A stretch of DNA of 58,402 bases from Patescibacteria group bacterium (GTDB lineage Bacteria > Patescibacteriota > Patescibacteriia > Patescibacteriales > WJLG01): the NCBI GenBank assembly GCA_028716485.1, contig JAQUPS010000008.1, positions 1 to 58,402 on the forward strand, in the 5' to 3' direction. A program made the translations under genes and the position numbers. The notes under the pieces are model-generated. The model worked only from the letters and a program-made list of their open reading frames with translations, searched no databases and was not told the origin of the DNA. This document shows positions 16,116-22,974 of this stretch, piece by piece (position 1 is the first letter of the stretch; every line of letters starts with the position of its first letter).

Positions 16116-16511
16116 TTAGCTGTTCTGCAACTTGGTTTTGCAGTCGATGCAGGCTCCGGCGGTCGGCTGGGCCATCAAGCGGCGCGGGTCGATCGGCTTG
16201 CTGCAATATTTGCAAGTGCCGTAGGTTCCTTTCTTGATCCTGCCCAAGGCGGAATCGATGTCGCGCAAAGTTTTTTCCAGCAAATCTTCCTCGGCCAGAT
16301 TGGTCGTGTATTCGGCGATTTCCTGGGCATTTTCATCCGGTTTATCGCCGTATTCCGGGAAAGCCGGCTTGTATTCATCGTCGCCGGAATCGTTTTCCTT
16401 CTTGGCAATCTCGCCCAAGTCAGCCAGAATTTTCTTTTTCCGCTCTTCTAAATCCTTGGTTATTTTTTCCAGAGTTTCCTTGTCCAAACCCTGATTATTT
16501 TCCTTAGCCAT
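16116..16511 (-). CDS. DksA/TraR-type C4 zinc-finger protein
   Basis: ATG 16511 (MAKENNQGLDKETL) gives 131 aa; ATG 16517 is also possible. A long N-terminal coiled coil (LEKITKDLEERKKKILADLGEIAKKE) is followed by an acidic segment. The C-terminal zinc finger is CKYC-x17-CIDC, within GTYGTCKYCSKPIDPRRLMAQPTAGACIDC. This matches the TraR/DksA family, whose members bind the RNA polymerase secondary channel and modulate transcription, often with ppGpp. The DxxDxA motif of true DksA at the coil tip is not obvious, so it may be a DksA-like protein of other specificity. Confidence 0.85.
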   Translation of the reverse strand: MAKENNQGLDKETLEKITKDLEERKKKILADLGEIAKKENDSGDDEYKPAFPEYGDKPDENAQEIAEYTTNLAEEDLLEKTLRDIDSALGRIKKGTYGTCKYCSKPIDPRRLMAQPTAGACIDCKTKLQNS

Positions 16512-16793
16512 AAGCATCAAATATAAAAAAACTGAGCAAGCAGCAAAGTTTTCTTTACTTTAAAAAGTATTTTATAAACTTTACTATATATTAAAATTAG
16601 GTTTTTGGCAAGATGAGGACGAAATTGGAAATTTGAAATTGGAGATTGGGAGTTGCAATTTACTCATCGAAAATAATTTCTCGAACCTAATTTCTAATCC
16701 CCCTTCGGCAGGCTCAGAGCGGGCAAATTTCTAATCTCCGCGAATTTGACGCGAGAAGTAAGGGGTCTGATAATTATCGCTATTTAAGAAATG
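16512..16793. other. Non-coding spacer between the zinc-finger gene and rpmH
   Basis: About 280 bases without a supported ORF. It holds AT-rich sequence, a direct repeat of AATTTCTAATC around a GC-rich insert (CCCTTCGGCAGGCTCAGAGC) that resembles a dispersed repeat, and the rpmH promoter at its right end. Confidence 0.5.
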
Positions 16794-16822
16794 TTGACTA
16801 TATATTTTTGCCGTGTTATATT
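16794..16822 (+). promoter_or_regulatory. Consensus sigma70-type promoter for rpmH-rnpA
   Basis: TTGACT and TATATT are separated by exactly 17 bases, 33 bases upstream of the rpmH start codon. Confidence 0.85.
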
Positions 16823-16854
16823 GGAATTACTAAAATTAATGTATCGCATCTAAT

Positions 16855-16995
16855 ATGTCAACTAAACGAACTTATCAGCCTAATGCGAAAAGGGCGAAGA
16901 AGAAGCACGGTTTCCGCAAAAGAATGAGAACTAAAAATGGCCGCAATGTCTTGAAAAGACGCCGCGACCGGGGCCGCAAGAGACTTTCCAAATAA
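16855..16995 (+). CDS. rpmH: Large ribosomal subunit protein bL34
   Basis: A 46-aa ORF missing from the track, starting at ATG 16855. The sequence [20 protein letters not shown] and the tail [12 protein letters not shown] are the unmistakable L34 pattern: KRTYQP near the start, HGFRKRM in the middle and a very basic end. It heads the conserved rpmH-rnpA-yidD-yidC order. A strong promoter lies just upstream and a hairpin just downstream, which allows much higher expression of L34 than of the RNase P protein. Confidence 0.97.
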   Translation: MSTKRTYQPNAKRAKKKHGFRKRMRTKNGRNVLKRRRDRGRKRLSK

Positions 16996-17006
16996 GACTT
17001 CTTTAT

Positions 17007-17037
17007 AATGATGCTACGGCTTCTTGGTCGTAGCATC
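17007..17037 (+). terminator. Hairpin between rpmH and rnpA (partial terminator or processing site)
   Basis: TGATGCTACG pairs perfectly with CGTAGCATCA around GCTTCTTGGT. No long T-tract follows, so it may attenuate or be a cleavage/stability site rather than a full terminator. Confidence 0.6.
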
Positions 17038-17046
17038 ATCGTTTAA

Positions 17047-17385
17047 ATGCTAAAAAAGTCTAATCGTTTGCTTAAAAAGAAAGACTTTGACGTTGTTTGG
17101 CAAAAAGGACGGTCGAGTTTTGATAAGATTTTAGGCATTAAGGCGCGCTTAAATGAGCTTAAGGAAAATAGATTTGGCATAATGATCGGCCTGAAAGTCA
17201 GTAAAAAAGCGGTTGAGCGCAATCAAATCAAGCGAAGAATCCGGGAAATTTTGAGAGCTGAAGTGGCTGATTTAAAGAAAGGTTTCGATGCGGTGATCAC
17301 CGTGTTGCCCGCCGCCCGCGGCCGGAAGTTTACCGAACTGCGAGAATCGCTGGTTTATAATTTGAAAAGATTGAGAATGTTGTAG
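17047..17385 (+). CDS. rnpA: Ribonuclease P protein component
   Basis: A 112-aa basic protein starting at ATG 17047. Motifs are the N-terminal LLKKKDFDVVWQKG, GIMIGLKVSKKAVERNQIKRRIREILR (the RNR signature, here RNQIKRRIRE) and the C-terminal ITVLPAARGRKFTEL. The protein binds RNase P RNA and helps it process tRNA 5' ends. The gene lies in the canonical position after rpmH. The window contains no recognisable rnpB. Confidence 0.95.
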   Translation: MLKKSNRLLKKKDFDVVWQKGRSSFDKILGIKARLNELKENRFGIMIGLKVSKKAVERNQIKRRIREILRAEVADLKKGFDAVITVLPAARGRKFTELRESLVYNLKRLRML

Positions 17386-17392
17386 CGCGCAA

Positions 17393-17450
17393 GGCGTAGG
17401 GCATAAGGCTTAGGGTGCTGGGCCAGAGCATGAGCCTTATGCCCTACGCC
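17393..17450. repeat. Perfect 18-bp inverted repeat in the rnpA-yidD spacer
   Basis: GGCGTAGGGCATAAGGCT (17393-17410) and its exact reverse complement (17433-17450) enclose a 22-base loop. The arm contains a partly iterated GGGCATAAGGCTTAGGG word. No T-tract follows, so the operon can continue. Confidence 0.85.
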
Positions 17451-17471
17451 CAGAGCCTCCAATGGTAAATT

Positions 17472-17738
17472 ATGCAAAGTGTTTATCTAAAAATAAAGCA
17501 TCTTTCTTCCCTGTTCGCTATCAATTTAATCCGCCTCTACCAGCGCACCTTGTCTTTTGATCACGGCGTTTTGAAAATATTCGCTCCTTATGGCCGCTGC
17601 CGATTTCATCCCACCTGTTCGCAATATGCCATTGACGCTATCGATAAATACGGCTTATTTAAAGGCTTGTTCAAGACTTGCTGGCGCATTCTGCGCTGTA
17701 ATCCCTGGAATAAGGGAGGTTATGACCCCGTCAATTAG
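17472..17738 (+). CDS. yidD: Membrane protein insertion efficiency factor YidD
   Basis: An 88-aa protein. The haemolysin/YidD family signature is clear: [64 protein letters not shown]. YidD is a small amphipathic protein at the inner face of the membrane that assists YidC-dependent insertion. Start at ATG 17472. The gene lies between rnpA and yidC in the canonical order, separated from yidC by an AT-rich iterated spacer. Confidence 0.95.
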   Translation: MQSVYLKIKHLSSLFAINLIRLYQRTLSFDHGVLKIFAPYGRCRFHPTCSQYAIDAIDKYGLFKGLFKTCWRILRCNPWNKGGYDPVN

Positions 17739-17798
17739 AAGGTAAAAATTAAAGATGAAAATTTTTAATTTTTAAGTTTTAATTTTTAATTGATCAAA

Positions 17799-18548
17799 AT
17801 GGCCCATCTATTTACAATAATTTTTTATCAGCCGATTTTAAATCTGCTGGTTTGGCTGTATAATATCATCCCCGGCCACGACATTGGCATCGCCATTGTC
17901 CTCTTAACTATCATTATCAGGGTGATTCTATTGCCGTTGTCGAAAAAATCCATCGAGTCGCAAAAGTCTTTACAGGATTTGCAGCCGAAGATTGAAGAAA
18001 TTAAGAAACAATTCCCGGGCAAAGAAGAACAGGGCAAGGCAATGATCAAGCTTTATCAGGATAATAAGATCAATCCACTTTCGTCCTGCCTGCCGTTGCT
18101 TATCCAGTTGCCTTTTCTTATCGCGGTTTATCAGGTTTTTATGGCCGGGCTGAAAAGCAATTCGCTTAATTTGGTCTATCCTTTCATTAGCCGGCCGGAA
18201 AGCATCAGCGTCATTTCCATGGGTTTTCTGGATTTGTCCAAGCCGAATTGGGTTTTGGCGATTTTGGCCGGCGCGGCGCAGTTTTGGCAAGCCAAGATGA
18301 TGATTACCAAGAAAGCTCCGATCAACACTAAGGGCGCGATGGACGAGAATATGACGGCGATGCTCAATAAGCAAATGCTTTATTTTATGCCGGCTTTCAC
18401 TATCTTTATCGGCATCAGCCTGCCGGGCGGCCTTACGCTTTATTGGTTTGTCGTTACCCTCTTAACCGTTTTACAGCAAATGTTTATCTTTAATCGCATC
18501 TTGAATCAAGATAAGAAAGAAGTGATTACCGTTGAGCCGATCAAGTAA
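17799..18548 (+). CDS. yidC: YidC/Oxa1 family membrane protein insertase
   Basis: ATG 17799 (MAHLFTIIFYQPILN) gives 249 aa; the TTG three codons upstream is less likely. The protein is the short Gram-positive-type form, lacking the large periplasmic domain. Family features are GHDIGIAIVLLTIIIRVILLPL with the conserved Arg of the hydrophilic groove, the helical hairpin LQPKIEEIKKQFPG, NPLSSCLPLLIQLPFLIAVYQVF and TIFIGISLPGGLTLYWFVV. It inserts membrane proteins alone or with SecYEG. No lipobox Cys is seen at the N-terminus. A strong terminator ends the operon. Confidence 0.95.
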   Translation: MAHLFTIIFYQPILNLLVWLYNIIPGHDIGIAIVLLTIIIRVILLPLSKKSIESQKSLQDLQPKIEEIKKQFPGKEEQGKAMIKLYQDNKINPLSSCLPLLIQLPFLIAVYQVFMAGLKSNSLNLVYPFISRPESISVISMGFLDLSKPNWVLAILAGAAQFWQAKMMITKKAPINTKGAMDENMTAMLNKQMLYFMPAFTIFIGISLPGGLTLYWFVVTLLTVLQQMFIFNRILNQDKKEVITVEPIK

Positions 18549-18560
18549 AATTTTTTTCTA

Positions 18561-18586
18561 AAGCGAGGCGTAAGCCTCGCTTTTTT
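18561..18586 (+). terminator. Terminator of the rpmH-yidC operon
   Basis: AAGCGAGGC and GCCTCGCTT pair around GTAA, followed by a T-tract. Confidence 0.92.
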
Positions 18587-18678
18587 GTCGGTCAAAAATT
18601 TTCTATAATTAATCTTTAAGGCTTGATTTTATTAGGGATGTATGCTAAAAAGAGATGATGTATCGTGGCAGGTTAGTA

Positions 18679-18707
18679 TTGACAAAGTTTATAAAATATG
18701 CTATGAT
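18679..18707 (+). promoter_or_regulatory. Consensus promoter of the 3D-domain gene
   Basis: TTGACA and TATGAT with 17 bases between them, about 65 bases upstream of ATG 18773. Confidence 0.85.
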
Positions 18708-18731
18708 GCTATGATATTCAGCGAGGATATC

Positions 18732-18758
18732 TCCTATTAATTAATGATAGGATTTTTT
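18732..18758 (+). terminator. Leader hairpin with T-tract (candidate attenuator)
   Basis: TCCTAT and ATAGGA pair around TAATTAATG and are followed by six T, between the promoter and the start codon. Intrinsic termination here would cut off the downstream gene, so it may be conditional. Confidence 0.6.
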
Positions 18759-18772
18759 GTTTCTACAAATAT

Positions 18773-19366
18773 ATGAACAATTTAAAGCAATATGTAAAAT
18801 TAGCCAAAAATAAGCTGATTGAAAGACTACTTGTTTTGATTTCCCTGCTTACTTTAGCCAATTTAGTATTCTTTCCGGTTCCTACTTTGGCTGATACGGA
18901 AAATTCTGCCATTAATTCGGGTATTTTTACTTCGAATTATCAATTAGTTCCGGAAAATCAGGGTTATAGCTTAATCCAAATTCTTAACCCGGAAGTGATG
19001 GTTTATGGCAATTCCCGGATAGATATTGGCCATTTACCCTTAAATAAGGGCTTAGAAGCTAAGTATTCTGTAAATACTGTGCTTACAGCCTATAATTCGG
19101 AAATTGGCCAAACTGATGATACTCCTTGCATTACGGCCAGCGGCTTTGATCTTTGCAAGCACGGTCAAGAAGATGTTGTGGCTATTAATGGTGTTAAAAT
19201 GGGGACAAAGGTCAGATTTCCTGAATTATTCGGCGACAGAGTCTTTGTGGTTAGAGATAGAATGAATGCCCGCTATGGCTCCAGCCGCGTCGATGTCTGG
19301 ATGTTGAGTAAGGCTGACGCGAAAAACTTTGGCGTCAGATCGGCCAAGATGGAAGTTCTTGAATAA
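18773..19366 (+). CDS. Secreted 3D-domain (double-psi beta-barrel) protein
   Basis: A 197-aa protein. An N-terminal signal/anchor covers about residues 15-40 (LIERLLVLISLLTLANLVFFPVPTLAD). The C-terminal half carries the 3D-domain pattern: the segment VLTAYNSEIGQTDDTPCITASG, then VAINGVKMGTKVRFPELFG, VVRDRMNARYGSSRVDVWM. The conserved Asp residues of the family are present. Such domains occur in lytic transglycosylase-like or cell-wall-binding proteins such as MltA and YabE. The region between signal and domain has no recognised fold. Two Cys (CITASGFDLC) may form a disulphide. It has its own strong promoter and a possible leader attenuator. Confidence 0.78.
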   Translation: MNNLKQYVKLAKNKLIERLLVLISLLTLANLVFFPVPTLADTENSAINSGIFTSNYQLVPENQGYSLIQILNPEVMVYGNSRIDIGHLPLNKGLEAKYSVNTVLTAYNSEIGQTDDTPCITASGFDLCKHGQEDVVAINGVKMGTKVRFPELFGDRVFVVRDRMNARYGSSRVDVWMLSKADAKNFGVRSAKMEVLE

Positions 19367-19481
19367 GTTAAATAGCAGGGCTATAACAGCAAAAGCAAGG
19401 GTCAATCCCCTTGTTTTTGTTTAGGGCATTTGATAAGATATTTTTATAAACAAGAATTGTAAAATTATTTGTTTTTATTTT

Positions 19482-19552
19482 GGTCTGGTAGCCAAGTGGT
19501 AAGGCGAGGGTCTGCAAAACCCTTATCGCGGGTTCAATTCCCACCCAGACCT
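19482..19552 (+). tRNA. tRNA-Cys(GCA)
   Basis: Acceptor GGTCTGG/CCAGACC with the U73 discriminator typical of Cys tRNAs. Anticodon stem AGGGT/ACCCT and loop CTGCAAA give anticodon GCA. CCA is not encoded. Confidence 0.95.
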
Positions 19553-19557
19553 CAAAA

Positions 19558-19797
19558 TATCGGATTTCGGATATCAGACGTCGGAAGTCAGATTAAGGAT
19601 TTCGGATGGAGTTCATAAATAGAGCGGATTTTACGTTAAAATATCTGACGTTTAAGACTTGGCAGAGTCTACATTATCGTGGACTCTGCTTTTTTATTAC
19701 AAAGTACATTTTTATGACTTTAGGCCCCGTTATTGTGGACTTTCTTTTAGATATCCAGCCTCCGAAATCCGACTTCTGATATCCGATATTGTGGATA
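19558..19797. repeat. Inverted iterated cggatttcggat repeat around a terminator
   Basis: Left arm about 19558-19612 (CGGATTTCGGATATCAGACG and variants) and right arm about 19752-19797 are imperfect reverse complements. Between them lies a terminator. The same word family recurs between tRNAs at 37.16-37.74 kb. Confidence 0.7.
19662..19696 (+). terminator. Terminator downstream of tRNA-Cys
   Basis: GCAGAGTC and GACTCTGC pair perfectly and are followed by seven T. Confidence 0.85.
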
Positions 19798-19951
19798 ACC
19801 TGTGTTTTAGGTGCATAACTTATCGACTTTAGTCCACAATAGAGTGGACTAAAGTAGTGCATAACTTGATTGTCGTACACATAATTTATACAGCTTTATT
19901 GCTAATTTTAGACTAAATATTAAATTCAATTTGTTGTTTTGGCACCCATTA
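19798..19951. other. Non-coding stretch with a perfect small palindrome
   Basis: No supported gene. TTAGTCCAC-aataga-GTGGACTAA (19829-19852) is a perfect palindrome flanked by direct copies of GTGCATAACTT. Nothing else is recognised. Confidence 0.5.
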
Positions 19952-19980
19952 TTGACGCAATATTTTATCCGTGGTATCAT
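19952..19980 (+). promoter_or_regulatory. Consensus promoter of an orphan transcription unit
   Basis: TTGACG and TATCAT separated by exactly 17 bases. A rho-independent terminator lies about 360 bases downstream at 20338. Confidence 0.75.
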
Positions 19981-20087
19981 TATAGTAGATGATAAATTAG
20001 TTCTTTCTCTCAACACCATAGTTCTTTACTGATCTTTACAACCGAGTTAAGAGAAATTCTCCTTAATCAAAATTAGGGGTAATTTCT

Positions 20088-20243
20088 TTGCTTTCTATTC
20101 GTCTTCAATTTGCCGATTTCGACGCGGCACACAAAACAAAAATAAAAAAAAGCAGACGCTATGTACTCAAGTTTATTAGCGATCTACAAAGATGGATAGA
20201 AAGCCGCTTTCTTCAAGTCGAAAAAGAAAGTATCCAACCCTGA
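20088..20243 (+). CDS. Possible 51-aa basic small protein (TTG start)
   Basis: This short ORF is absent from the track. It begins at TTG 20088, eight bases after the purine run AGGGG, and reads LLSIRLQFADFDAAHKTKIKKSRRYVLKFISDLQRWIES..., ending at TGA. The composition is protein-like: mixed, basic, with an amphipathic segment YVLKFISDLQRWIESRFLQVEKE. It lies within a unit framed by a consensus promoter and a strong terminator. No family is recognised. The alternative is that the unit encodes a structured RNA of about 370 bases and the ORF is chance. I see no tmRNA, RNase P RNA or SRP RNA signature in it. Confidence 0.35.
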   Translation: MLSIRLQFADFDAAHKTKIKKSRRYVLKFISDLQRWIESRFLQVEKESIQP

Positions 20244-20337
20244 AAAACAAATTGGAATAATGTAGCGTTTTAAACAATTTTATTTTTAGGGATGGGGCTC
20301 AGTTAGCTGGCCTACTTAATATTTTTTATAAAAATTA

Positions 20338-20363
20338 GGGGCCCGTCTGGGCCCCTTTTTTTT
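20338..20363 (+). terminator. Strong terminator of the orphan unit
   Basis: GGGGCCC-gtct-GGGCCCC followed by eight T. Confidence 0.93.
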
Positions 20364-20564
20364 GACTGTTCTTTCGTCCATATTCGTAGAACGGCTCGTT
20401 CGTTGTTCCAAGTAGGTTAAATGCGAATTATTTTATTTTCAAAGGCTATGCGCCTTGGTTACGCGGCAGTCTCGCCGCGGACTGCGGCGGAACCAAAAAT
20501 AAAATTATTTTTTACTAAAACCGGGGCGGGATATATTGATTAAAAATGCATTGCGTTGCGTTTG
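20364..20564. repeat. Nested inverted repeat in the spacer before the lipoprotein gene
   Basis: AATTATTTTATTTT and, in reverse sense, AAAATAAAATTATTTT flank a GC-rich core. In the core GGTTACGCGGCAGTC pairs with GACTGCGGCGGAACC with few mismatches. No gene is seen here. Confidence 0.6.
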
Positions 20565-20593
20565 TTGACAAATGGAATTATTTATGCTATTAT
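20565..20593 (+). promoter_or_regulatory. Perfect consensus promoter of the lipoprotein gene
   Basis: TTGACA-N17-TATTAT, followed by a ribosome binding site (AAAAAAGGGG) eight bases before ATG 20650. Confidence 0.88.
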
Positions 20594-20649
20594 TATAATA
20601 TAATAATTGATCTTTCAAATCAGAAATAACCAATAAAAAAGGGGTTTAT

Positions 20650-21183
20650 ATGAAACGGATGATTTTTTCGGTTTTGGTTGCGATTTCAGCCCTTCTAACG
20701 ATCGGCTGTTCCTCGACGCTCATGAATGTTGAGCGGGATAGCTCGCTTGACCGGGTCGAGATGCTGAAGGGTGAAAAAGACCAGGATGGTCATTTCGCTC
20801 AGCGACAGGAAACGCTCGCGGAGCAGGAAATCCGCGACCGGGAAGTTGCCGCCGAAGCCAAGAGGGGCTATAAGGTTCTGGTTGTTAATGAATCAGCTGA
20901 TGACATCTCGATAGAAATTAAGAAACATAGCTGGTTCTTCATCAACTTCAACCCTATTACGGCCAAGTTTATTTTTTACGGCCGGAGCAACAAGGAACAT
21001 TACTTGATGCCCGGAAAATATGATGTATCCTGTTATACAGGGTGCATTCCACTGTGGACCAAAACCTATGAGGTTACCACGGCGCCGCAATGGGATGATA
21101 ACGCCAAAAGTTATTATCATTGCGTGATGGGAGATGTCTGGGTGCCATACTATCAGACATATCGATACCGCCACCATTATTAA
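20650..21183 (+). CDS. Predicted lipoprotein of unknown function
   Basis: A 177-aa protein with a lipoprotein signal peptide (MKRMIFSVLVAISALLTIGC, lipidated Cys at residue 20). A charged, probably coiled-coil region follows (LKGEKDQDGHFAQRQETLAEQEIRDREVAAEAKRG). The C-terminal domain is beta-rich, with LVVNESADDISIEIKKHSWFFIN, a PGKYDVSCYTGCIPLWTKTYEV segment (two Cys) and the aromatic end WVPYYQTYRYRHHY. No family is recognised. It has a textbook promoter, ribosome binding site and terminator, and higher codon GC than neighbours, unlike most genes here. That suggests high expression or relatively recent acquisition. Confidence 0.7.
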   Translation: MKRMIFSVLVAISALLTIGCSSTLMNVERDSSLDRVEMLKGEKDQDGHFAQRQETLAEQEIRDREVAAEAKRGYKVLVVNESADDISIEIKKHSWFFINFNPITAKFIFYGRSNKEHYLMPGKYDVSCYTGCIPLWTKTYEVTTAPQWDDNAKSYYHCVMGDVWVPYYQTYRYRHHY

Positions 21184-21200
21184 AAAATGGCGGGAATAAT

Positions 21201-21232
21201 AAAAGGAAGCTTTTGATAAGCTTCCTTTTTTC
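21201..21232 (+). terminator. Terminator of the lipoprotein gene
   Basis: AAAAGGAAGCTT and AAGCTTCCTTTTTT pair around TTGAT with a T-tract. Confidence 0.9.
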
Positions 21233-21251
21233 AATTAAAGAAAATATTATA

Positions 21252-21480
21252 AGGGCATGTGCGTTCCTCCGCCGCCTGTGCCGCTCAAGGCATTGAAGAT
21301 AAAGTAGGTGATGGAGTAGGCGGCAATAATGATTGCCAGACCGATGATGGCGCGCGTTATGGTGGGTAGGGCATGTGCGTTCCTCCGCCGCCTGTGCCGC
21401 TCAAGGCATTGAAGATAAAGTAGGTGATGGAGTAGGCGGCAATAATGATTGCCAGACCGATGATGGCGCGCGTTATGGTG
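21252..21480. repeat. Tandem duplication of the 3' end of a pilin gene (113 bp x 2)
   Basis: Bases 21252-21364 and 21368-21480 are identical, offset 116. The second copy is the coding 3' end of the pilin gene on the minus strand. The first copy is a leftover with the probable ancestral C-terminus (THMPL then stop). The offset is not a multiple of three, so the current gene ends THMPYPP instead. Confidence 0.93.
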
Positions 21481-21797
21481 TGTTTGGATTTTTCGATTTT
21501 TTCCTCATTGCCTTCGGCGGTCATCCATTGGAATCCGGCATAGATAAGCAGTACGACAAAAATTATACCAAGAAGACTTAAGGCCGCAGTAATTATCGTG
21601 CCGACAATTCCGGCCACGTTGGTGACCGACACTCCTGATGACAGCAAAAAAGCTTTTGTTTGCGGGTTGGAAACAGAAAGGGGATTGGGTGTTGCGGCGG
21701 CGGCCGGAGCTTCATCCGCGGCCAAAGCCGAAAAACCCGCCAACAAAAAACAAGTGAAAACGATTGATAAGAAAATAGTGGAAATTTTTTTAATCAT
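21357..21797 (-). CDS. T4SS-type pilin-like protein, array member 7
   Basis: A 146-aa protein with a cleavable signal (ending FSALAAD), an Ala/Pro-rich linker and two transmembrane helices (IVGTIITAALSLLGIIFVVLLIYAGF and AIIGLAIIIAAYSITYFIFNAL). These are joined by the family loop QWMTAEGNEEKIEKSKHTITR. The C-terminus is Gly-rich (SGTGGGGTHMPYPP), and its last three residues were created by a tandem duplication that destroyed the original stop. It is the last gene of the array in the direction of transcription. Pilin or TrbC-like membrane subunit function is inferred from the fold. Confidence 0.82.
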   Translation of the reverse strand: MIKKISTIFLSIVFTCFLLAGFSALAADEAPAAAATPNPLSVSNPQTKAFLLSSGVSVTNVAGIVGTIITAALSLLGIIFVVLLIYAGFQWMTAEGNEEKIEKSKHTITRAIIGLAIIIAAYSITYFIFNALSGTGGGGTHMPYPP

Positions 21798-21807
21798 ATA
21801 TATCTGG

Positions 21808-22185
21808 TTAGATAGAGAAAGAAATAGCCCTGACTAAGGCGTAAATGCCATAAACGCCGATGGTGATAATCAGGCCGATTATCGCGTTGCGCATTATTTT
21901 TTGCGCCTTTTCCACCCTGGCTTCGTCGCCTTCGGCGGTCATCCAGATCACGCCGGCATAGATTATCAAGACAATAAAAATTATCCCTAAAAGGCCTAAA
22001 ACAGTTCTGACAATCGTTCCGGCGATTACGGAAATGGTTGTTTCGTTGGTTGATTGGGAGTAGCCGGCGGAAGCCCCTACGTTTTTTAGAGCATCAAGGG
22101 GAGCGGAGGCAAAGACAAAATAGGGGAGAACCAAAAAAGCAAGCAAGCTGATTAAAATGGAAATTCTCTTGATAATTTTTTTCAT
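21808..22185 (-). CDS. T4SS-type pilin-like protein, array member 6
   Basis: A 125-aa paralogue starting at ATG 22185. Signal peptide LISLLAFLVLPYFVFASA. A short exposed segment follows (LDALKNVGASAGYSQSTNETTI), then helix 1 (IVRTVLGLLGIIFIVLIIYAGVIW), the loop MTAEGDEARVEKAQKIMRNA and helix 2 (IIGLIITIGVYGIYALVRAI). Unlike members 1 and 2 it is diverged at nucleotide level from its neighbours. Spacing of 21 and 10 bases to adjacent genes indicates one operon. Confidence 0.82.
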   Translation of the reverse strand: MKKIIKRISILISLLAFLVLPYFVFASAPLDALKNVGASAGYSQSTNETTISVIAGTIVRTVLGLLGIIFIVLIIYAGVIWMTAEGDEARVEKAQKIMRNAIIGLIITIGVYGIYALVRAISFSI

Positions 22186-22206
22186 ACGGTTATCAAAAAT
22201 ATTTAT

Positions 22207-22590
22207 TTATCCCAAGGCGGCTTTGTTCAAAGCGCTGATGACGAAATAGCTGATCGCGTAAGCGGAAACGATAATGATCAAGCCGATAACCGCGTTGCGG
22301 ATTATAGTTTGGGCTTTTTCCACTTTGGCTTCTTCGCCTTCGGCCGTCATCCAGGTGAAACCGCCGTAAACCAGCAGAACGATAAAAATTACGCCCAATA
22401 AGCCAAGCAATGTCTGGATAATCGCGCCGATTATTTGATATAAACTTGCGCCGGTATTGCCGCAATTTCCAGCCGCCGCGCAGAGTGTGCTATTGCTGAA
22501 AGCGTCGCCCAAACCAGCGGCCTGAGCGCCGGAAAGCAAAACAAAAAACAAGCAGAAACTTAGCGGGATTAACCAGACGGATTTTTTCAT
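22207..22590 (-). CDS. T4SS-type pilin-like protein, array member 5
   Basis: A 127-aa paralogue. The signal peptide (LIPLSFCLFFVLLSGAQAAG) is followed by a segment with two Cys (NSTLCAAAGNCGNTGASLY), like the Cys pair of the solitary pilin at 1891-2319. Then come two helices around GGFTWMTAEGEEAKVEKAQTIIRNA. The Cys pair could form a disulphide on the cell surface. The gene lies 6 bases after member 4, consistent with translational coupling. Confidence 0.82.
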   Translation of the reverse strand: MKKSVWLIPLSFCLFFVLLSGAQAAGLGDAFSNSTLCAAAGNCGNTGASLYQIIGAIIQTLLGLLGVIFIVLLVYGGFTWMTAEGEEAKVEKAQTIIRNAVIGLIIIVSAYAISYFVISALNKAALG

Positions 22591-22596
22591 AAATAA

Positions 22597-22956
22597 TTAT
22601 TTTGCCAAAGCGCTGATAATAAAATAGCTGATGGCGTAGGCGGCTAAAACAATTACCAAGCCGATTATGCTGTTAGTGATGATGCCTTTGGCTTTTTCAA
22701 CCCGTTCTTCCGCGCCTTCGGCCGTCATCCACATAATTCCGCCATAAATAATTAAACCTAAAAAAACAACCCCTAAAAGCGATAAAGCAGTGTTAATAAT
22801 CATGCCTATTCCAAAGGCTAAATCACCGTTAAAACCAAAAAGCGTCTGGGTGGTATGGCCGGTTTTTTCCGCCGTGTCATTTAGACCGCTGTTTTCGACA
22901 AAATTGTAGGCCAATTGTTTATTATTAAGAATGGCCGCATTGATGGCTGAAAGCAT
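22597..22956 (-). CDS. T4SS-type pilin-like protein, array member 4 (no signal peptide)
   Basis: A 119-aa paralogue starting at ATG 22956. Its N-terminus (MLSAINAAILNNKQLAYNFVENSG) is polar and I see no signal peptide, unlike the other six. The two-helix core is intact (MIINTALSLLGVVFLGLIIYGGIMWMTAEGAEERVEKAKGI and IIGLVIVLAAYAISYFIISALAK). Either it uses a different membrane-insertion route or the original start has been lost. Confidence 0.75.
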   Translation of the reverse strand: MLSAINAAILNNKQLAYNFVENSGLNDTAEKTGHTTQTLFGFNGDLAFGIGMIINTALSLLGVVFLGLIIYGGIMWMTAEGAEERVEKAKGIITNSIIGLVIVLAAYAISYFIISALAK

Positions 22957-22974
22957 TTTGTTTTTCCGTGTAAA

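Noticed and set aside
16600-17000. Replication origin next to rpmH
   Set aside because: No dnaA gene, no DnaA-box cluster and no AT-rich unwinding region in the expected arrangement; only the rpmH promoter is clear.
19674-19880. Minus-strand ORF of 68 aa in the spacer after tRNA-Cys
   Set aside because: It covers a terminator and iterated repeat arms, its sequence is translated palindrome, and it has no ribosome binding site.
19952-20363. tmRNA, RNase P RNA or SRP RNA in the orphan unit
   Set aside because: I find no tRNA-like ends with a tag ORF, no RNase P core sequences and no SRP domain IV loop.
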